Part shown: piece by piece, positions 32,204 to 41,700 of the stretch
Layout: every line of letters starts with the position of its first letter
How positions within the stretch are numbered: the stretch's first letter is position 1
Assembly: GCF_003324185.1 (NCBI RefSeq)
Contig: NZ_PXUP01000004.1
Coordinates: 62,001 to 126,000, forward strand
DNA from: Faecalibacterium prausnitzii
GTDB taxonomy: Bacteria; Bacillota; Clostridia; Oscillospirales; Ruminococcaceae
DNA: 64,000 bases
Reading direction: 5' to 3'
Notes under the pieces: model-generated
Told to the model about the DNA's origin: nothing
Database searches by the model: none
The model's input: the letters and a program-made list of their open reading frames with translations, nothing else
Program-made: the position numbers and the translations under genes

Positions 32204-33745
32204 TTACATCAGCGGGCTTAACAGCCGCAGCACGCTGTCCAGCACCGTACCCACCAGACCGGTGCGGCAGTCCGCGCACTGCACCTCCCGGCACTGGGGC
32301 AGGGTGCGGCGCACATCGTCCCGCAGGGTCAGCACCTGGCTGTTTTGCAGCAGCAACACCCCGCACTCAAAGTGCAGAAACATACTGCGGTAGTCCATAT
32401 TGATGCTGCCCACCACCGCCGCGCGGTCATCGCTGACGCAGCACTTGGCGTGGAGGAAGCCCGGGGTATACTCGTAGATGCGCACCCCCGCCCGCAGCAG
32501 GGGCAGATAGTACGAGCGGCTCAGCCGGAACACCAGCTTTTTGTCCGGGATGCCCGGCAGCACCAGCCGCACATCCACCCCGCGCTTGGCGGCGTTGCGC
32601 AGCGCGTCCAGCATCTCCTCGCCGATGGCAAGGTAGGGCGTATAAAAATAGACGTATTGCTGTGCTTGTGCCAGAATGTCCAGATAGACCGTTTCTGCCA
32701 CCGGCTCCTCGTCCAGCGGGCTGTCTGCGTAGGGCTGTACTACTCCATCGCTGGCGGGCAGCACCGCAAGCTGCGGACGGAAGGTGCTGTAATCCTGCTC
32801 AAAGGGCCGGAAGGCATTCCAGAAATCCAGAAACATTACGGTAAAGTTCCACACCGCAGCACCCTCGATGCGCAGACCCGCGTCCTTCCAGTAGCCGAAG
32901 CGGGTGATCGCGTTGATATATTCATCGGCCAGATTGATGCCGCCGGTGTAGGCTACTTTGCCGTCTATCACCACGATCTTGCGGTGGTCGCGGTGGTTCA
33001 TCACCAGCGAGAGCAGCGGCACCACCGGGTTAAAGGGAATGCAGCGGATATGCGCCCGCTCCATGCGCACCACAAAGTCCTTGGGCAGACCCAACAGGCT
33101 GCCGAAGTCATCGTAGATCAGCCGCACGTCCACCCCCTGCGCCGCTTTGCGCCGCAGAATGTCCTCCACGCCCTGCCACATCTTGCCCTGACTGACGATG
33201 AAAAACTCCAGAAAGATGCTCTTTTCCGCCTTTTCAAGGTCGGCCAGCAATGCCGGATACATGGCTTCACCGCAGGAGAAATACCGGGCGGTGGTGTTCT
33301 GCCATGCGGGGTAGCAGCCGTATTGGGTCAGGTAACGGCTCACGCCCCGGTTTTCATCGCACAGCCCGGCGGTCTGTCCGGACTGCTGGGCGCGGTCTGC
33401 CCGGTGCGCCTGCTCCACCGCCTGCATTTTGCTGCGCAGGCGGCGGGAGGGCCGCTTGTTGCCAAAGGCCAGATACAGTGCCCCGCCCAGCAGCGGCAAC
33501 AGCCCGATGAGGGCGATCCAACCCACCTTATAGGCGCTGTTTTCATCCTTGCGCACCAGATACAGAATGATCAGCAGGCTTAACCCGTTGAGCACCCCGG
33601 TGACCCACACCCGCGCCGTGCCGGTGGTGAGGGCAAAAAACACCCACGTCAGCCATGCAAGCTGCAGCGCCACCAGCACCACCGTGACCGTGATGCGGTT
33701 GAGGATGCGGTTGAAAAACTTGACGATCGGCAACCGGAACAGCAT
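32204..33745 (-). CDS. cls: Cardiolipin synthase
   Basis: This 513-residue membrane enzyme joins two phosphatidylglycerols into cardiolipin. Two N-terminal membrane helices (about residues 15-75) precede two phospholipase D halves, each with an HKD motif: HRKIVVIDG around residue 255 and HAKCCVSDD around residue 435. The length fits bacterial Cls. ATG 33745 follows GGGGAG; the much longer open frame upstream overlaps degV and has no site. It is monocistronic. Confidence 0.92.
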   Translation of the reverse strand: MLFRLPIVKFFNRILNRITVTVVLVALQLAWLTWVFFALTTGTARVWVTGVLNGLSLLIILYLVRKDENSAYKVGWIALIGLLPLLGGALYLAFGNKRPSRRLRSKMQAVEQAHRADRAQQSGQTAGLCDENRGVSRYLTQYGCYPAWQNTTARYFSCGEAMYPALLADLEKAEKSIFLEFFIVSQGKMWQGVEDILRRKAAQGVDVRLIYDDFGSLLGLPKDFVVRMERAHIRCIPFNPVVPLLSLVMNHRDHRKIVVIDGKVAYTGGINLADEYINAITRFGYWKDAGLRIEGAAVWNFTVMFLDFWNAFRPFEQDYSTFRPQLAVLPASDGVVQPYADSPLDEEPVAETVYLDILAQAQQYVYFYTPYLAIGEEMLDALRNAAKRGVDVRLVLPGIPDKKLVFRLSRSYYLPLLRAGVRIYEYTPGFLHAKCCVSDDRAAVVGSINMDYRSMFLHFECGVLLLQNSQVLTLRDDVRRTLPQCREVQCADCRTGLVGTVLDSVLRLLSPLM

Positions 33746-33856
33746 ACCATCTCCCCTTTCCATGTTTCTAATACGGTTAAGTATAACGCGGTTTTTCCCC
33801 CTTTGCAAGCTTTTGGTGTCGGGTACACCGGCGTGCCGGCCGCCTTTATTCCTTAT

Positions 33857-33897
33857 AAAAAAGTTCACCGGAGCGTCCGCAGATGCCCCGGTGAACC
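33857..33897 (-). terminator. Terminator after degV
   Basis: GTTCACCGG (33863-33871) pairs with CCGGTGAAC (33888-33896), with a T run on the minus strand. Confidence 0.85.
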
Positions 33898-33921
33898 AAG
33901 ATTCTATTATATATTTTCCGC

Positions 33922-34770
33922 TCAGACGGTGGGGGCTTCGTTGTCCTCGTAGCCCACCATCAGGCCGCCGTACTCCGCGTAGTAGCTGCACAGCGCGCCG
34001 CAGCTGCCTACCTCCACCTTGGCCTCCGGGAACACCGCATGGACCATGTGCTTCAGCCGCTCCGCAGCGGCAGCATTGCAGCAGTGGTCGATGTGCACCC
34101 GGCCGTTGGTCAGGCCGTGCGCCTTCATTTCCAGCACCATGCGCTCCAGTGCGCCGTGCTCGCCGCGGGTCTTGCAAAGAACCTCCAGATCACCGGCATC
34201 GCTGGCCTGCCCGATAACCCGGATACCCAGCATCCGCGCCACAGCAGCCACAGCCGGCTTCACGCGGCCATTGCGGGCAAGGTTTGCCAGAGATTCCAGC
34301 GCAAACAGCAGATGGGTGTGCTCGTGGTACGCCCGGATCTCCTCACATACGGTGTCAAAGGGCTTGCCGGCCTTGATCAGCGCCGCCAAACGCTCCACCA
34401 GCAGCCGGGACTCCGCACCAGTAGACAGGCTGTCCAGCACAAAGACCCGCGCGCCCTCGTGGCTCTGCTCGTATTCCTCGCCCGCCAGCAGCGCGGCGTT
34501 GTAAGCGCCGGACAGCGTACCGGTAATGGTTACAACATACACCTCGTCTGCGCCCTCGTAGGCAGCCATCCAGTCCGAGATATTGGGGCAGGAGGTGCTG
34601 GTGCGGCCCTTATAGGTGCGCATCATCTGAGCCAGCGCGGGGGCATCCACCTCTGCGGTGTCCACATACTCCTGCTCGTCGGTCAGGATCTTCAGCGGTA
34701 CGCAGGCAAACCCTACATCGGGGAGCTCGTACACATTTGCAGAGGAATCTACAACGATTTTGCTTTTCAT
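33922..34770 (-). CDS. DegV-family fatty acid-binding protein
   Basis: This 282-residue protein belongs to the DegV/FakB family, which holds a fatty acid for phosphorylation by FakA. The N-terminal KIVVDSSANV, the TSCPNISDW loop, TITGTLSGAYNAA and the C-terminal GALCSYYAEYGGLMVGY match the family. No fakA gene is close. ATG 34770 follows TGGAG; the upstream frame has no site. It is divergent from the DUF1836 gene, with about 260 bases between. Confidence 0.85.
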   Translation of the reverse strand: MKSKIVVDSSANVYELPDVGFACVPLKILTDEQEYVDTAEVDAPALAQMMRTYKGRTSTSCPNISDWMAAYEGADEVYVVTITGTLSGAYNAALLAGEEYEQSHEGARVFVLDSLSTGAESRLLVERLAALIKAGKPFDTVCEEIRAYHEHTHLLFALESLANLARNGRVKPAVAAVARMLGIRVIGQASDAGDLEVLCKTRGEHGALERMVLEMKAHGLTNGRVHIDHCCNAAAAERLKHMVHAVFPEAKVEVGSCGALCSYYAEYGGLMVGYEDNEAPTV

Positions 34771-34893
34771 ATTTTTCTCCATTTTCAAGCGGCGCAATGC
34801 CGCGGTCATTCCTTTGTTTGTGACCATCATAGCAGTTTTTTAAAAACCTGTCAACTGTTTTTTCAAATTCTTTTACAAAGTTTTCGTTGCCCG

Positions 34894-34922
34894 TTGACCA
34901 ATTTTCCAAAATGCGGTATACT
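34894..34922 (+). promoter_or_regulatory. Promoter of the DUF1836 gene
   Basis: TTGACC (34894-34899) and TATACT (34917-34922) are 17 bp apart; the leader is about 100 bases. Confidence 0.65.
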
Positions 34923-35028
34923 ATTTTACAGGCAGAAGTGCTTTTGCGGAAAGCAATTGCCCTGCCTTTGCACAAAAACAACGTTCCTGCTTGCAAAAAG
35001 TGCAGGAGCATGAACGGAACAAGATACT

Positions 35029-35571
35029 ATGAAAGCTGAAACCAAACTCCGCGTTGCGGCGTGTGCTGCGGGCTTTGCCCTGCCCCGGTACAACGATCTT
35101 CCCTCGGTAGGGCTGTATCTGGACCAGACGGTGCAGTTCGTCAACGGCTACTTCCGCAGCTTCTGCGGGGTGGAGCTGACCCCATCTATGGTAAGCAACT
35201 ACGTCAAAAAAGGGGTGGTGGATCACCCCATCCGCAAAAAATACACCCGGGACCAGATCGCATCCCTGATGTACATTGCAGTTTCCAAGACCGTGCTCTC
35301 GATTGAAAACATCGACACCCTGTTCAAAATGCAGCGGGAGCACTGCTCCGCCGGGACAGCCTACGATATCTTCTGCGAGGAGTTAGAGACTAGTCTTTCC
35401 GTGGTGTTCGGCGGCAAGACAGCCCAGCCGGAGGCCACGCTCAACGACGAGCGTCTGCTGCTGCGCAGCACCATTTTTGCAGCGGTCAACAAAATATATC
35501 TGGACTGCTGCTTTGATGCCTTGCGGCAGGAGCAGGCTCTGTGGTCGGACATCCTGCCGGATCTGGCGTAA
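35029..35571 (+). CDS. DUF1836 domain protein
   Basis: This 180-residue protein matches the Firmicute DUF1836 family. The N-terminal half contains a helix-turn-helix-like region (LTPSMVSNYVKKGVVDHPIRKKYTRDQI, parts near residues 50-77) resembling MerR-type DNA binding, followed by a helical domain with LSIENIDTLFK. A regulatory role is likely, but the target is unknown. It is divergent from degV, so it could act on that gene. The ribosome site is weak. Confidence 0.8.
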   Translation: MKAETKLRVAACAAGFALPRYNDLPSVGLYLDQTVQFVNGYFRSFCGVELTPSMVSNYVKKGVVDHPIRKKYTRDQIASLMYIAVSKTVLSIENIDTLFKMQREHCSAGTAYDIFCEELETSLSVVFGGKTAQPEATLNDERLLLRSTIFAAVNKIYLDCCFDALRQEQALWSDILPDLA

Positions 35572-35589
35572 CAGAATAGCAGATATAGC

Positions 35590-35628
35590 AAAAGCCACCT
35601 GAAAAACGTAAGTTTTCAGGTGGCTTTT
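35590..35628. terminator. Bidirectional terminator between the DUF1836 gene and ssrA
   Basis: AAAAGCCACCTGAAAA pairs with TTTTCAGGTGGCTTTT, with T runs on both sides. Confidence 0.9.
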
Positions 35629-35632
35629 ATGT

Positions 35633-35983
35633 TGGTGGAGGCGATGGGAGTCGAACCCATGTCCGAAAAGAGCTCAGTGTAGGTATCTCCGGGTGCAGGC
35701 GATCTACAACATTCCCGCCGCGCCACGCCGATCGTCAGGCTAGCGCTTTGGTAGCTTCATGAGTTCCTGCCGGTCCGCAAAGCTTAGGTCCGTTCAGGTG
35801 CTGTGTCTAAAGGACGCCCCGACCCCACACGACACAAGAGTGGGCGGAACGCGCAGCACTCAGGCTGCGAGCAACTGATAATTATTGTTGTCAGTTAATT
35901 TTTTTGGAGGAGTTATAGAGCAGTTCCCCCGCTGCTACCCGCTGCCCAGACCTTGCTCCCCCCGTCGAAACCTTTACGCCCCC
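35633..35983 (-). ncRNA. ssrA: Transfer-messenger RNA (tmRNA)
   Basis: The 5' end GGGGGCGTAAAGGTTTCGAC and the 3' end with TTCGACTCCC and CGCCTCCACCA form the tRNA-like domain with encoded CCA. The tag frame ends LTDNNNYQLLAA and stops at 35860-35862; I did not fix the resume codon. A GCACATC/GATGTGC hairpin lies directly upstream and may guide processing. smpB lies 70 bases upstream on the same strand. Confidence 0.95.
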
Positions 35984-36053
35984 CTATAAAGCACATCTTG
36001 CGATGTGCGAAAAGCTTGGTTTTGCGGTGAGCCGCAGTCTGCAATTGGAATGC

Positions 36054-36536
36054 TTAATAATACTTGCCGTTGGACTTCACAGCCCGGTCAATGGAGCGCT
36101 TTGCATCGCGCTGGGCGGCATCGGCACGCTTGTCGTACAGCTTTTTGCCTTTGCACAGGCCCACTTCCATTTTTACGCGGCCATGCTTGAAATAAAGCGA
36201 GAGCGGCACCAGCGTATAGCCCTGCAGTTTGCACTGCTGGTGCAGACGCCGGATCTCACTTTTGTGCGCCAGAAGCCGCCGGACACGCATAGGATCCTGA
36301 TTGAACAGGTTGCCGTGGTCGTAAGGGCTGATGTGCATCCCCTTTACCAGCAGCTCGCCATTTTCAATATCTACCCAGCTGTCCTTCAGGTTGACCCCGC
36401 CGGCCCGCAGGCTTTTCACCTCGGTGCCTTTGAGCTCCACACCGGTCTCCAGCGCTTCCAGAACAAAATATTCGTGGCGCGCTTCGCGGTTGGTGGCGAT
36501 GCTCTTGGTCGCCGGGCGCTCCTTTGTGGGTGCCAT
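36054..36536 (-). CDS. smpB: SsrA-binding protein
   Basis: This 160-residue protein binds tmRNA and brings it to stalled ribosomes. The conserved EYFVLEALETGVELKGTEVKSLR segment, the central MHISPYDHGN and the basic C-terminal tail ending DRAVKSNGKYY are present; the tail acts in the decoding centre. Its partner RNA gene follows directly downstream and may be on the same transcript. ATG follows a AAGGAGG site. Confidence 0.96.
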   Translation of the reverse strand: MAPTKERPATKSIATNREARHEYFVLEALETGVELKGTEVKSLRAGGVNLKDSWVDIENGELLVKGMHISPYDHGNLFNQDPMRVRRLLAHKSEIRRLHQQCKLQGYTLVPLSLYFKHGRVKMEVGLCKGKKLYDKRADAAQRDAKRSIDRAVKSNGKYY

Positions 36537-36637
36537 GCTGCGCGCCTCCTTTCTCCGTTCCGTTTGTTGTTTCAGTATACCATTTTTTCAGGGTAATGCA
36601 AGGGCTGTTTCTGACAGAATTGTAAATTTTTACACAC

Positions 36638-37237
36638 TCACAGCTCTCCCCGGCCGGAAAGTGCCCGGTACAGGGTGGTCTCGTCCGCGTATTCCAGGCT
36701 GGCGCCCACCGGCAGACCGGAGGCCAGCCGGGTGACCCGGATGCCCAGCGGCTTGATGAGCTTTGCCAGATACATGGCGGTAGCCTCGCCCTCCACGGTG
36801 GGGTTCATGGCCATGATGACCTCCTTCACCGTGTCGTCCTTCAGCCGCGCCAGCAGCTCCTTGACGGTGAGCTGCTCTGCGCCCACACCGGCCAGCGGGT
36901 CCAGCAGACCATGCAGCACATGGTACAGGCCGTTATACTCCCGGGTGCGCTCAAAGGCCTGCACGTCCCGGGGCTTTTCCACCACGCAGATCACCGAGGT
37001 GTCCCGCTTGGCGCTGGCGCACACCGGGCACAGGTCAGCGTCCGTAAAGTTCTGGCAGATGCGGCACCGATGCAGCCGGGTGTGCGCACCGCGGATGGCA
37101 TCGGCCAGCGCCGCAGCGTCCTTATCCGACATACTCAGCACCTGATAGGCCATGCGGGTAGCACCCTTGCGGCCCACGCCCTGAAACTTGCCGAACTCCT
37201 CGATCAGCTTTTCCAGCGGTGCGGCAGTGTAGTCCAT
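36638..37237 (-). CDS. recR: Recombination protein RecR
   Basis: This 199-residue ring-forming protein acts with RecO and RecF to load RecA. The N-terminal helix-hairpin-helix (GKFQGVGRKGATRMAYQVL), the zinc finger CRICQNFTDADLCPVC (residues 57-72), the Toprim region (ICVVEKPRDVQAFER, NPTVEGEAT) and the C-terminal Walker-like end are intact. It is the last gene of the dnaX-ybaB-recR operon, starting 19 bases after ybaB. Confidence 0.96.
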   Translation of the reverse strand: MDYTAAPLEKLIEEFGKFQGVGRKGATRMAYQVLSMSDKDAAALADAIRGAHTRLHRCRICQNFTDADLCPVCASAKRDTSVICVVEKPRDVQAFERTREYNGLYHVLHGLLDPLAGVGAEQLTVKELLARLKDDTVKEVIMAMNPTVEGEATAMYLAKLIKPLGIRVTRLASGLPVGASLEYADETTLYRALSGRGEL

Positions 37238-37256
37238 GGTATCTCCCCTTCCCGGC

Positions 37257-37595
37257 TCAGAGACCCGGAATATTCAGGCCGCCGGTCAGCTTGCCCATCT
37301 CGGCTTCGGCGGTCTCGTCCACCTGCTTCACGGTGGCGTTGATGGCAGCAGCCACCATGTCTTCCAGCATCTCGATGTCGTCCGGGTCCACAGCCTCGGG
37401 CTTGATGGTGATGGACAGCACCTCGTGCTTGCCGTTCATCTTCACGGTCACCATCTCACCGGCGGCGCTGCCAGTGTACTCGGCGGCTTCCAGCTCGGCC
37501 TGCTTGCTCTTCATGTCCTCCTGCATCTTCTGAGCCTGACGCATCAGGGCGTTCATATCGGGGCGGCCGTAGCCTGCGGGCATTCTTGCTTTCAT
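37257..37595 (-). CDS. YbaB/EbfC nucleoid-associated protein
   Basis: This 112-residue dimeric DNA-binding protein shows the family core GRPDMNALMRQAQKMQ followed by the beta region with VTVKMNGKHEVLSITI and the DPDDIEMLEDMVAAAINA helix. It lies between dnaX and recR, as in most bacteria. ATG 37595 follows AAAGGAGA; the longer frame has no site. Confidence 0.95.
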   Translation of the reverse strand: MKARMPAGYGRPDMNALMRQAQKMQEDMKSKQAELEAAEYTGSAAGEMVTVKMNGKHEVLSITIKPEAVDPDDIEMLEDMVAAAINATVKQVDETAEAEMGKLTGGLNIPGL

Positions 37596-37625
37596 AATGG
37601 TATTCTCCTTTATTATAAACAATTT

Positions 37626-39512
37626 TTATCGCTTTTTGCGGGCGGTATCCTCAATGCTGACCTCTAACCCCAGTTTTTCCAGCGCCAGAAGGGACTGCTC
37701 CGCGTTGGAGGCGGTCTTTCCGGCCGTTTTGGGCTCGTAGGGGCCGATGGGCACCGGAACGCCGGATACCTCGGCGATCAGCTTTTTGATCAGCTTCTGG
37801 CTGTCCTTGTTCACCCGGATAAAATCCCGGAAAGTCTTGCCGCCGTCGATCAGCACGCGGGTACCGTCAAAGTAAGCCTTGGACTTGCGCAGATACATAT
37901 ACAGCATGGGGTCGATGCCTTCCAGCTTCTGCACGATCTGCCCCCAGTACGGAAAGGGGTTCGTGCCCTGCTGCGCCACGCTGCGGGGCTTGGTCAGCAC
38001 CGGGTCGGCAGGGTGCTCCTGCACCGGGGCAGGCGATTTCTCTGCTGCCGGGGCAGGCTGCACAGGCTCTGCAGGGGCGGGCTGCTCCGGCTGACTGACC
38101 GGCTCCGGCTCCTCCGGCGGCGGTGCCTGCGGGGCAGGCTCGTCCCACGGCAGGGCGGCATCGCTCTGCTGTACCGGCGGTTCGTCCGGCATCGGCGGCA
38201 GCTCCTCCGCAGGGGCTGGCGTTGCTTCCTGCGCGGCAAGCTGCGGAGGGGTCTGCTGCACGGCAGGGGCAGGTTCTGCTACTGCTGCCGGGGTCTGGGG
38301 TGCAGTTGCTGCCGGTGCGGGCTGCACCGGGGCGCTGGCAAAGGGCTGCACCGCTGCCGCAAAGGGACGGGGTGCTTCCGACTGTGCCGTGCGGGCAGGG
38401 GTTGCCTGTACCGTTACCGCCTGCATCTGCTGGGACGGCTCGGACAGGCTGAACAGTGCCAGTTCCAGCTCGATGCGCTGGTCGCTGCCGCGGGTCATGT
38501 GCTCCAGCGCCGTGCCTAACGTGCGGATGGCGCGGATGGCTTCCCGCTGCCCCATCTCCGGGCCTTTTTGCAGGTACAGCGCCTCTTCCTCCGGCGAAAC
38601 ACCGGACAGCAGCGCCTGCCCGCCGGGCAGCGCTGCCAGCATCAGGGCGCGGTAGTGAGCGATCAATTCCTCGGTCAGGCGCTTCACGTCCACCGACTGC
38701 TGCCGCAGCTGCGCCAGCTGTGCCAGCGCGGCGGCTGCATCCTGTGCTTCCAGAGCGTCCGAAATTTGGAACAGGTAGCTGCGGTCGGTCACACCCGCCA
38801 TGCGGCGCACCACATCCGCGTCAATTTTGGCGGTGACGCCGGCGCAGGTGTCCAGAATGGACAGTGCATCGCGCAGCGCACCATCGGCCAGACGGGCGAT
38901 CAGCTCCGCGCCGTCGGAGGTCAGCTCCAGCTTTTCCTCACCGGCGATATACTCCACCCGCCGGGCGATATCCTCCGGCCCGATGCGGGTAAAATCGTAC
39001 CGCTGGCAGCGGGAAAGGATGGTGGCGGGCACTTTCTGGATCTCGGTGGTCGCCAGAATGAAGATAACGTGTGCGGGGGGCTCTTCCAGCGTTTTCAGCA
39101 GCGCATTAAAGGCCGCTGTGGACAGCATGTGCACCTCGTCGATGATATACACCTTATACTGACAGGCGCTGGGGGTGTAGGCGGTCTCGTCCCGCAGGTC
39201 GCGGATATCGTCCACGCCGTTGTTGGAGGCTGCGTCCATCTCCACCACGTCCAGCAGGCTGCCGTTGTCGATGCCCTTGCAGATCTCGCACTCCCCGCAG
39301 GGGTCGCCATTTACCGGGTGCAGACAGTTGACCGCCTTGGCAAAAATTTTGGCGCAGGTGGTCTTGCCGGTGCCGCGCACGCCGGTAAACAGATACGCAT
39401 GGCCCACGCGCCCTGCGGTGATCTGGTTTTTCAGGGCGGTCACGATGGCACGCTGGCCCACCACATCCTCAAACCGCTGGGGTCTCCATTTGCGGTAAAG
39501 TGCACGATACAT
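37626..39512 (-). CDS. dnaX: DNA polymerase III subunits gamma/tau
   Basis: This 628-residue clamp-loader ATPase shows Walker A GVRGTGKTT (about residue 44), the zinc module C-x8-CGECEIC, Walker B IIDEVHML and the sensor SRCQRYDF. Residues of about 370-500 are a Pro/Ala/Gln/Glu-rich linker, longer than in many relatives, before the polymerase-binding end. It heads the operon with ybaB and recR; the SRP RNA gene is directly upstream. Confidence 0.96.
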   Translation of the reverse strand: MYRALYRKWRPQRFEDVVGQRAIVTALKNQITAGRVGHAYLFTGVRGTGKTTCAKIFAKAVNCLHPVNGDPCGECEICKGIDNGSLLDVVEMDAASNNGVDDIRDLRDETAYTPSACQYKVYIIDEVHMLSTAAFNALLKTLEEPPAHVIFILATTEIQKVPATILSRCQRYDFTRIGPEDIARRVEYIAGEEKLELTSDGAELIARLADGALRDALSILDTCAGVTAKIDADVVRRMAGVTDRSYLFQISDALEAQDAAAALAQLAQLRQQSVDVKRLTEELIAHYRALMLAALPGGQALLSGVSPEEEALYLQKGPEMGQREAIRAIRTLGTALEHMTRGSDQRIELELALFSLSEPSQQMQAVTVQATPARTAQSEAPRPFAAAVQPFASAPVQPAPAATAPQTPAAVAEPAPAVQQTPPQLAAQEATPAPAEELPPMPDEPPVQQSDAALPWDEPAPQAPPPEEPEPVSQPEQPAPAEPVQPAPAAEKSPAPVQEHPADPVLTKPRSVAQQGTNPFPYWGQIVQKLEGIDPMLYMYLRKSKAYFDGTRVLIDGGKTFRDFIRVNKDSQKLIKKLIAEVSGVPVPIGPYEPKTAGKTASNAEQSLLALEKLGLEVSIEDTARKKR

Positions 39513-39554
39513 GGCGATCTCTCCCCTTTCCCGGCCTTTGCGGCAAAAATAAAA

Positions 39555-39758
39555 GGACAGCGCTCGACGGGGTTTTGTCCCCGCCTTGCGTAACTCGGCA
39601 TACGGATGCAGGCTTACTGAAACGCACGAACGCTCTGCTTAAGGCTGCTTGGTTCCCCACCTGACCTGGTTCACAGCGAGCCCATCGTACAGGACCCGCA
39701 TCCGTATGCCGAACCACGCAGCAGGCGCTGTCCGACACATCCTTGTGGATGCTAAGAT
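39555..39758 (-). ncRNA. ffs: Signal recognition particle RNA
   Basis: The domain IV core is clear on the minus strand: CCAGGTCAGGTGGGGAACC, then AAGCAGCCTTAAGCAG. The ends GGACAGCGC and GCGCTGTCC pair, and GGCATACGGATGC pairs with GCATCCGTATGCC. The mature molecule could begin at 39733; a small GCATCC/GGATGT hairpin precedes it. A T-rich stretch follows the 3' end. Its position before dnaX is standard for Firmicutes. Confidence 0.92.
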
Positions 39759-39787
39759 ATTGTACCATAAACCCCGCCGGATTGCAA
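39759..39787 (-). promoter_or_regulatory. Promoter of the SRP RNA
   Basis: TTGCAA (39782-39787) and TACAAT (39759-39764) are 17 bp apart reading leftward. Confidence 0.75.
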
Positions 39788-39799
39788 GAGGGGGCAAAA

Positions 39800-39829
39800 C
39801 AAAAAGGAGAAGCCCGAAGGCTTCTCCTC
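39800..39829 (-). terminator. Terminator after pta
   Basis: GGAGAAGCC pairs with GGCTTCTCC around CGAA, with a T run on the minus strand. Confidence 0.88.
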
Positions 39830-39846
39830 GTTTGTGCTAAAACTGT

Positions 39847-40872
39847 TTAAGACTGGCAAGCGGTGATCAGGCTCATCTTGTACACCTCGTCTGCGTTGCA
39901 GCCGCGGGACAGATCGTTGATGGGTGCGTTCAGACCCTGCAGGATGGGGCCGTAGGCAGCGTAGCCGCCCAGACGCTGTGCGATCTTATAGCCGATGTTG
40001 CCGGCCTCGATGCAGGGGAAGATGAAGGTGTTGGCCTGACCAGCCACCTTGCTGCCCTTGCACTTGACCTGTGCGACCTCGGGAGCAACGGCTGCGTCAA
40101 ACTGCAGCTCGCCGTCCACAGCCAGCTCGGGATCCATCTCCTGTGCCTTGATGGTAGCGTCGTGGCTCAGTGCCACGGTGCCGCCCTTGCCGGAGCCCTT
40201 GGTGGAGAAGCTCAGCACAGCCACCTTCGGGTCGATGCCGAACAGCTTTGCGGTGCGGGCAGTCTCCACAGCAACCTCTGCCAGCTTGGAAGCGGCAGAG
40301 ATCTTGACCTCGCCAGTAGCCTTATCGACGGTATCGGTGTAATCAATGTTGACAGCGCAGTCGCCCATGGCAATGCGCTTCAGACCCTCTTCGCCGCAGT
40401 CGCGGTCCAGAATAAAGCAGGAGCTCACCAGATGTGCGCCCTTCTTGGTCTTGACCAGCTGCAGAGCGGGACGGATGGTGTCGGCGGTGGAGTAGGTAGC
40501 GCCGCCCAGCAGGCAGTCTGCCTTGCCCATCTTCACCAGCATGGTGCCAAAGTAGTTGGACTTCTTCAGCAGGGCGGTGCACTCCTCTGCGGACTGCTTG
40601 CCCTTGCGCAGCTCCACCATGGTGCTGACCATCTCATCAAAACCGGCGTAGTTCTCCGGGTCGATGATCTCGGCAGCGGAAATATCAAAGTTACCGGCGG
40701 CGGCAGCAGCCTTGCACTCTGCCTCGTTGCCCACCATAACGACCTTCAGCACGCCCTCGGCCAGCAGCTTGCTTGCGGCCTCCAGAATGCGGGGGTCATT
40801 GCCCTCGGTGAACACGATCGTCTTGGGATTTGCCTTCAGCTGTGCTACCAGCGGTGCAAACATATCAGCCAT
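39847..40872 (-). CDS. pta: Phosphate acetyltransferase
   Basis: This 341-residue enzyme interconverts acetyl-CoA and acetyl phosphate. It is the short form without the N-terminal regulatory domain. Family regions are KTIVFTEGNDPRILEAA at the start, GMLVKMGKADCLLGGATYST-like (here GTMLVKMGKADCLLGG), VAVLSFSTKGSGKG and the end GLNAPINDLSRGC. ackA is not adjacent. ATG 40872 follows GGAGG by 9 bases. Confidence 0.95.
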   Translation of the reverse strand: MADMFAPLVAQLKANPKTIVFTEGNDPRILEAASKLLAEGVLKVVMVGNEAECKAAAAAGNFDISAAEIIDPENYAGFDEMVSTMVELRKGKQSAEECTALLKKSNYFGTMLVKMGKADCLLGGATYSTADTIRPALQLVKTKKGAHLVSSCFILDRDCGEEGLKRIAMGDCAVNIDYTDTVDKATGEVKISAASKLAEVAVETARTAKLFGIDPKVAVLSFSTKGSGKGGTVALSHDATIKAQEMDPELAVDGELQFDAAVAPEVAQVKCKGSKVAGQANTFIFPCIEAGNIGYKIAQRLGGYAAYGPILQGLNAPINDLSRGCNADEVYKMSLITACQS

Positions 40873-41068
40873 TGTGATTACCTCCGAAAATGCTTTCCAA
40901 AATTTGCATTCCGTGTCTGTTGGACACAAGGATGCCTTTCTTCTTTATTCTAGCACAGACGGCAAAAAGTTCAAGACAAAATTGTGTTTTTGTGCTATAT
41001 TTTAGGGGAGAAACCGCCATTTGATTTGTGAATAAAATATCATACTGGTTTTAAAGGAGATGTTCTCC

Positions 41069-41641
41069 ATGGATATGGATACTTTAAAGGCCGAATGCCT
41101 TGCCTGCACCCGGTGCGAGCTGTGCGCCACCCGGACGAACGTGGTGTTCGGGCAGGGCGTGCCGGACGCCGAGGTGTTGTTTGTGGGCGAGGGCCCCGGC
41201 CAAAGCGAGGACGAGCAGGGTCTGCCCTTTGTGGGGCGCAGCGGCCAGCTGCTGGACAAGTACCTGTTTGCCATCGACCTTGACCGCAAAAAGAACTGCT
41301 ATATTGCCAACATCGTCAAGTGCCGCCCGCCCCAGAACCGCGACCCGCTGCCCGCCGAGAGCGAAGCCTGTATGCCGTGGCTGCGGGAGCAGTTCCGGCT
41401 GCTGCATCCCAAGATCGTGGTCTGCCTTGGGCGTGTTGCCGCCCAGCGGATGATCCGGCAGGATTTTTCCGTCACCCGGGAGCACGGACAGATCATTGAG
41501 AAGGGTGGCATTTTGTTCATGGGCACCTTCCACCCCGCCGCCCTGCTGCGCCAACCCCAGAACAAGCCTGAAGCCTTTGCGGACTTTACCGTACTGCGGG
41601 ACACCATTGCCGCCGTGTGCGAGCATACCTATCATAAATAA
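41069..41641 (+). CDS. Family 4-type uracil-DNA glycosylase
   Basis: This 190-residue enzyme removes uracil from DNA. The iron-sulfur cysteines begin with CLACTRCELC (residues about 9-18), followed by the active-site region GEGPGQSEDEQGLPFVGRSG, IVKCRPPQNRD and the C-terminal FHPAALLR. ATG 41069 is preferred because GGAG lies 9 bases upstream, whereas an ATG at 41060 touches it. The next gene starts 59 bases later on the same strand. Confidence 0.93.
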   Translation: MDMDTLKAECLACTRCELCATRTNVVFGQGVPDAEVLFVGEGPGQSEDEQGLPFVGRSGQLLDKYLFAIDLDRKKNCYIANIVKCRPPQNRDPLPAESEACMPWLREQFRLLHPKIVVCLGRVAAQRMIRQDFSVTREHGQIIEKGGILFMGTFHPAALLRQPQNKPEAFADFTVLRDTIAAVCEHTYHK

Positions 41642-41700
41642 GGGCAGGAACCAACCGCGCCGCTTTTGCATACTGTAAAGCAAAAGTGAGGTGTTTTTGT

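Noticed and set aside
32204-34177. Extended cardiolipin synthase frame of 657 codons
   Set aside because: It would overlap degV and lacks a start signal; the ATG at 33745 with GGGGAG gives the family's normal length.
37626-39512. Programmed frameshift in dnaX
   Set aside because: I saw no convincing slippery sequence with a stimulatory hairpin; the full-length frame is open.
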